A stretch of 64,000 nucleotides of DNA from Verpa conica. Taxonomy: Eukaryota > Ascomycota > Pezizomycetes > Pezizales > Morchellaceae. How positions within the stretch are numbered: position 1 is the first letter of the stretch; each line of letters starts with the position of its first letter. The stretch lies in NCBI GenBank assembly GCA_033030425.1, contig JAUFSD010000025.1, positions 372,001 to 436,000 of the forward strand, written 5' to 3'. Made by a program: the position numbers and the translations under genes. Shown here piece after piece: positions 59,401 through 64,000 of this stretch. Under the pieces are notes generated by a model that did no database searches, was not told where the DNA came from, and saw nothing but the letters and a program-made list of their open reading frames with translations.

Positions 59401-60656
59401 TTCGATGGGTTCCGTAATGTTGAAAACCTCTGGGGGCAATGTATTATCCCTATATCGTGACCTGGCAGCGTATGAAAGATTGAGTTTCTCAACATTATCA
59501 AGGAATTGGTATGTGGGTTCTGATAGCATTTGCTCAACAAATAACGCAACTGCTTCAGGTTTCATTTCGGGGTGCTTCAAAGGGTTCGCGAGAATATCCA
59601 GCATTGACCGGAATGATTTGCTGACAATGTCGTGACCTGACCAGAACGTGAGCAAGAGACAAGTCTAAAGGATGTAAGACTCTAACCTTTACTCCGCAAG
59701 TCAGCCCGGGAATTGGACTTGAAACCGACAGCCAGTACACATTTCTGTAAGGCATCTAGGCCAAAGTGATTGAAAAATGTAGATACGTCAAAATCCCTAA
59801 AAATCTCTCCGTCTGGGGCTACTGATGTGATCACAGCAACGAATTTGTCCTTCACATCCTGCGGTAAACTAGCCAACTCTTTAATCTGCTCTGCAAGCAA
59901 CCTGTGACTGGTACTAGGTGAGTTTTCAAATGACCGACTACTCGACGATGACATGATATAGGAGTAATTTTCCATAATTATTTTCCGCATGACCTTCTGA
60001 TTGATCTCCATGCTTTCGTTTAAGAGCTATCCCGCAAATTTTAGATCAGCGAATGAAGGGGGGTACGAGGCAAAGGTAATAGATGTTGCATAACAGCAAG
60101 ATCGAAATCTGAAGGGGCAAGGGTAGTGGCTGTAACGACTTACCTTCCGTATCTCTTTACTTTTCCCCTCGTAATTCCTTTCGTTCGTAGTGCTTATCAA
60201 AATATTAAGCTGCGCAACAGCTAGATTGCTCAAATGCGGTGACCCCGCACTCCCACTTCCGGCACCGCCTCCAGCGGGCTTCACAACCGAACCCGCAAAA
60301 ATATTTGATTGTGGCGTCGTGGAGGATGAGGGGGACAGCAGCTGGGATGAGAGATGCTGCTGGTGGATGGGGTGGTTGGAAGTAGACGAGCTAATAGATT
60401 GGTGCCGTGATGTTGGCCCAACCGAAGAAAACAGTGAGAAGGCAGAGGCAGATGAATAAGATTGATGGAGGTCGGAGTTGCTCCGGTGATTAGGATTTCT
60501 GTACTGCTGGGGTAGGAGAGGATGGGGAGACACGCCGGAAGTGTAGTCAGATATTGGCTGTGATTGAGATAGTTGCGCTAGATTCTGATGAGGGTAATTG
60601 TGGGTATTAGAAGCGGTATTATTACTTGGAGACGTGGAACTGTTCTGCGCTGTCAT
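53480..60656 (-). CDS. NOT1: CCR4-NOT complex scaffold NOT1
   Basis: Seven exons on the minus strand: 60144-60656, 59687-60026, 58250-59636, 55869-58194, 55483-55809, 53608-55434 and 53480-53545, giving 2261 residues. Introns are 48-117 nt; all phases close. NOT1 holds the deadenylases CAF1/CCR4, CAF40 and the NOT2/3/5 module. The first about 120 residues are Ser/Asn/Gln-rich low complexity, then alpha-solenoid repeats (EIFRDFDVSTFFNHFGLDAL). The CAF1-binding MIF4G region (QETELNEVVQFLQKLKVSSV; LFACMIHGLFDEYHCYPSYP) is near 780-930. The CAF40-binding region (VERSVTIASISTAELIQKDY) is near 1290-1350. The C-terminal NOT module includes LFNAPVTVMLLKTDLL and WGLIITLLELLKNPTYDFW, and ends RLFGALFQHINNSSSPPRQ in a 22-codon last exon. 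It is divergent from the F-BAR gene. Confidence 0.96.
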
Positions 60657-61741
60657 TCTATTGGTGGCAGAGGCTGATGCTCATTATTCAAAGGAGGAGA
60701 TGCAGGGAAGGAGGAGGAAGGATGTGAAGGGATGAGAGGAGGGTAATGTGGGTATGGGGGCGGGATGGGATGGAATGAAATAGGATGGGTAGGGAATTGA
60801 GAGAGTAAGTAGAAAGCAAGAAAATACGGAACAAGTTAGGGTTTTGGGAGGGAAGAGGCGCCGGTAGGTAGGTATTTTCGTACGTCTTCAGAGATCAAAA
60901 TTCTTTTTTCTTTTTTTCTCTTTCTTTTTTGCTACTGGATTTTGTTGAACTATGCTCACGATGTGAAGGTCAACAGGGATTTCCGTGTTGACGGGGGGGA
61001 AGAGAGGGAAGAGAGAGAGAAAGAAAGAGATGGAAGAAGTAGTGAGTGGTACGTAGACGGGGCAAAGAGGTGAGACGATCTGATAGAAGATGATCGAGAT
61101 GACAGAAGAGAATACGTATGGGGGCGAGGCGACGACAAAACGTTGAACCTTTCTCTTTTCTGTAGTGTAGGGCTCTATCCTTTCTTCCTTTCTTCTCTTT
61201 GCTCACACTGACTGACTGACAGTGTGCTCTTTGCCTTCTTTATGCTGTTGGGTGTGGAGTGTGGCTGCTGAGTGTGGCTGCTAGATGTGGCTACTGCGTG
61301 CGGGGTGGCTGCTGGGTGTGGCTAGTGGGTGATTCTAGTTACTACGCAGGGGATAACTCATACTGACCAACGAAACGATCGTTTCCCCGGCAACATCGCC
61401 GCCCTGGGTCCTGGGTAGCAATTAGGCAGTAAACATCACACACACAACTCAGCACAACTCAGCTCTTGGGCCGTGTCTTCCCGGCCTTTTCTATCCCTCT
61501 TACCCCCCCACCGCGTCCGTGTCCTGTTAAACTTCGATATCAGAAGAACGCTTTGCCTGCTACCGATACTACCCCCCTCCCCGGTGCCCTTAGTGCCTAT
61601 CGTTCTCCTATCTGGAATTTATCTACGGCATCCTCCTTACTTCTCTCATTATCGTTCCTTACGACTGTCACGACCTCACGTTGCAACGTATATCTCTGGC
61701 ATCAGTACTAACCCCCAACAGCTATCTTCAACTCGGGCACT
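60657..61741. promoter_or_regulatory. bidirectional region between NOT1 and the F-BAR gene
   Basis: 1085 bp. On the NOT1 side, purine-rich (GGAGGAGG) and polypyrimidine tracts form a likely long leader. The middle holds the GTGTGGCTGCTG minisatellite. The F-BAR side is C-rich. No specific factor site is claimed. Confidence 0.5.
61251..61331. repeat. short minisatellite, GTGTGGCTGCTG-like unit
   Basis: About five imperfect copies of GTGTGGCTGCTGA / GTGTGGCTAGTG with 13-18 bp spacing, in the NOT1/F-BAR intergenic region. A nearby ACTGACTGACTGAC tract lies at 61207-61220. Confidence 0.7.
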
Positions 61742-64000
61742 ATGTCTAGTGCTGCATCTGACCCATCCGTCTCGCTCTCTTGTGCGTCCCCCACCCCCTG
61801 CCTATCGTCTACATCAACACCTTGACTCAGCTCTGACAATTCCACTTCTACAGTTGCAAACAATTTTTGGGGCAAAGATGACGCTGGCGTCGGTCCTCTC
61901 TTCCAGCGCATGCACGATGCCAAAACTACTTGCGACGAATTGAAAGCCTTCTACACAGGTAATTGCCTGTCCTTCTATTCGCCAAGAGCTCTCTCTAACA
62001 TATCGAAGCTCGCGCTGCTATTGAGGAGGAATTCGCCAAGAAGTTGCTGGCCCTTTCAAAAAAGCCTCTAGGTTCTAGCGAAACTGGAACCCTGAAGGGG
62101 TCAATGGATGTCTTAAGGTTGGAGGTGGAAAGTATGGGTAAAGCGCATCAAAGCATTGCGGGTCAAATGAAGACCGAATTAGAAGAGCCGTTGACGGCCT
62201 TTTCTGGTATGATACGAGAAAGGCGGAAAATTGTGCAGGGGGGCTGTGAGAAAATCCTGAAGCTCAAGATGCAACAGACCCAGCAAGTGAATAAGGTTAT
62301 TCGCTTCTCTACAGCCACTATCAGCAGAAAAGGATAGAACTAATATGATAACAGACAAGAGATCGTTATGAACAAGACTGCTTAAAGATCAAGGGATACC
62401 TTGCCCAAGGGCATATGGTTATGGGCCAGGAAGAGCGAAAGAATAAGGCTAGACTCGAAAAGACCCAAGCTGCCCTAGCTGGCTCAAACTCAGAGTATGA
62501 ATCGGCTATCAAAGCACTAGAGGAGACTACCACCCGATGGAACAGGGACTGGAAGGCCGCTTGCGATGTATATCAAGCACCACCAACTATCGGAACTATT
62601 GCTAATTTTTTTGCGAATAGAAATTCCAAGATCTTGAAGAAGAAAGAATCGATTTTCTCAAGGCTAGCCTGTGGACTTTTGCCAATGTATCGTCAACAGT
62701 TTGCGTGCATGATGACGAGGTAAGTGTAAAATTGTGGCTTTTTGTCCCGATTTTAATCACCCTAACCCCAAATAGTCTTGCGAAAAAGTCCGAATGTCCT
62801 TGGAAGATTGTGAAGTTGAGAAAGACATCACTTCCTTCATCCTGGACAGGGGAACTGGGCAAGATATCCCTGGTAAGATAAAATCACCTCCTTCAAAACC
62901 TAGTTCTAACAGTGCAAAGATGCGCCTAAATACATCAATTTCTGCCGTGGCGACGTCTCAGATGATGGGCTTTCAGAAGCTGGAGGGGAAAACTACAGTG
63001 TAGCCAAATTCCCACGACCTGGAAACCCAACTTATAGGTCTTCCTCTCCAAACCCCTCCACGGCTTCTTCTTCCCAGTCTGGATCTACACCACCATCAGA
63101 GGTAATGTCCCGTATCCAAAGTAAACCTACTCCCGAACCACAGTCCCAGAGCACTAGATCCCGAGACCGGCAGCGCCGCGAGTCCGAACGTCAAGAATTG
63201 GAAAGAAGAGAGCTCGAACGGCGTGAACACGAACGACGTGAGCTTGAGCGTCGTGAACATGGTCGCCGCAGCAGTCGTGACCAACGTCTTCGGTCTGCTG
63301 AACCACTCACGCCACCCGCCAACCGCGAGATTGTTCAGAACCCGACATCGTCTTCGAGGTCCCGCCGTGATACTCAATATGCTCTGTCCCAGCAACAGAG
63401 CTCATCTACAACGTCAAGGAATCAGCGGTATGAGAGAGAACATGCGCAACGTCAGTCAATTCAAAATACACCCCATAATGAGTATCCACTGGATGGGATG
63501 ACCATGTATTGTCGCCCGGGGACCCTTGTTTCTGACGCTGGTAGTTCGAGTGGAAGTCCAGTTGCCCGCCCATCTAGTAGTCACGCTTCAGGAAGCGACT
63601 ATTCAAACCCGACGTCCGTTTCGAGCCTCGGCGACGTTGTACCACCCCCCAGTCTTAGCAACGATCGCAGGGGGTCTCCAACAAAACAACAAATCGCCGA
63701 AAAGGGGGGCGATCCCGCTCAGAAACGTAAAAGTGGATTCTTCAGTGGTGGCGGCCCATTTAGGAGGAAGAGCAAAAGCGAAAAGGAACGCCAGGTACAG
63801 TTGCAACAGCAGCAGGCTCAACAGCAGCAGGCTCAACAGCAGCAGCAACAGCAGCAACAGGCAGCCCAACAGGAGCAGCGCCGTATCGAGGCCCAGCGAC
63901 AGCAGGAACAGGCCCAAACCAGGCCAACAGGCTCCGCAAGGAGTAATCGCAGCACTTGGGCTCCAGGAACAATTAACAAGAATACTATTGCTGCCCAAAA
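61742..64000 (+). CDS. F-BAR (PCH) cytokinesis protein, Cdc15/Imp2/Hof1 type (3' end off window)
   Basis: Exons are 61742-61781, 61854-61958, 62009-62295, 62355-62567, 62621-62719, 62776-62872 and 62920-64000 (open); 640 residues are visible. The N-terminus MSSAASDPSVSLSFANNFWG is restored by splicing a 40-nt exon. The F-BAR runs to about residue 270: ARAAIEEEFAKKLLALSKKP, then ESMGKAHQSIAGQMKTELEE, NKTRDRYEQDCLKIKGYLAQ, FQDLEEERIDFLKASLWTFA and SCEKVRMSLEDCEVEKDITS. These residues match the Cdc15/Imp2 group, which bends membrane at the contractile ring or septum. A long disordered region follows with an Arg/Glu repeat (ELERREHERRELERRE, about 63200-63260) and a poly-Gln tract near 63793-63875. 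A C-terminal SH3 domain is expected beyond the edge (family knowledge). Confidence 0.93.
63793..63875 (+). repeat. CAG/CAA repeat encoding poly-Gln
   Basis: A run of CAG and CAA codons with regularly spaced GCT (Ala) codons inside the disordered part of the F-BAR protein. The unit CAGCAGCAGGCTCAA occurs twice in tandem. Confidence 0.85.

Noticed and set aside
1..64000. CRISPR arrays, bacterial operons, rRNA genes, viral or retroelement coding domains
   Set aside because: Looked for direct-repeat/spacer structure, Shine-Dalgarno-led gene strings, 5S/18S words and reverse-transcriptase or integrase motifs; none seen, and the genome is clearly eukaryotic.

Overview
This window is nuclear DNA of a filamentous ascomycete (Pezizomycotina). 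The evidence is short GT-AG introns (mostly 48-120 nt, several with a CTAAC-like branch point), fungal orthologues such as HMT1-type ABC, SLD5, NOT1, PBY1 and a Cdc15/Imp2-type F-BAR protein, an intron-containing nuclear tRNA-Ile, and a NACHT/ankyrin NLR of the fungal heterokaryon-incompatibility type. Long AT-rich, TpA-rich gene-free blocks separate the genes. I do not place the organism below subphylum. Gene models were built by hand by joining reading frames across introns; all exon coordinates below come from reading splice signals and phase.

Layout, left to right: (1) 1-1994, minus: PBY1-like SurE + tubulin-tyrosine-ligase protein, cut by the left edge. (2) 1995-8060: gene-free block. 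(3) 8061-9731, plus: F-box/ankyrin protein. (4) 10729-11434, minus: three-exon gene for a small secreted hydrophobic cysteine protein. (5) 11435-18267: gene-free block with a degenerate tandem array. (6) 18268-19377, minus: three-exon F-box gene with a four-cysteine knuckle. (7) 19378-22465: gene-free. (8) 22466-22958, minus: two-exon small membrane protein. (9) 24229-25552, plus: homoserine dehydrogenase. (10) 27291-28914, plus: HMG-CoA synthase. (11) 30136-30222: tRNA-Ile(AAU) with a 13-nt intron, followed by a 288-bp terminal-inverted-repeat MITE. (12) 31765-34908, minus: NLR-like protein (HeLo-like N-terminus, NACHT, winged helix, seven ankyrin repeats). (13) 35657-35786: hairpin element. 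(14) 36147-37244, minus: CENP-H-type kinetochore protein. (15) 38640-43302, minus: HMT1/ABCB6-type ABC half transporter with a very long C-terminal tail. (16) 43303-49490: gene-free block. (17) 49491-50825, minus: secreted M20 peptidase, divergent from (18) 51158-51946, plus: GINS subunit SLD5. (19) 53480-60656, minus: NOT1, scaffold of CCR4-NOT, divergent from (20) 61742-64000, plus: F-BAR cytokinesis protein, cut by the right edge.

There is no operon-like organisation and no obvious metabolic cluster. The conserved housekeeping genes (amino-acid and sterol synthesis, replication, kinetochore, deadenylation, cytokinesis) sit in gene-dense stretches. The lineage-variable genes (F-box/ANK, F-box/Cys4, secreted peptide, NLR) border the AT-rich blocks. 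The most noteworthy system is the NLR: its P-loop is encoded by a 25-nt microexon, and its ankyrin array carries a 198-bp-period duplication of about 95 percent identity, the pattern expected of a recognition domain that is being actively rearranged.
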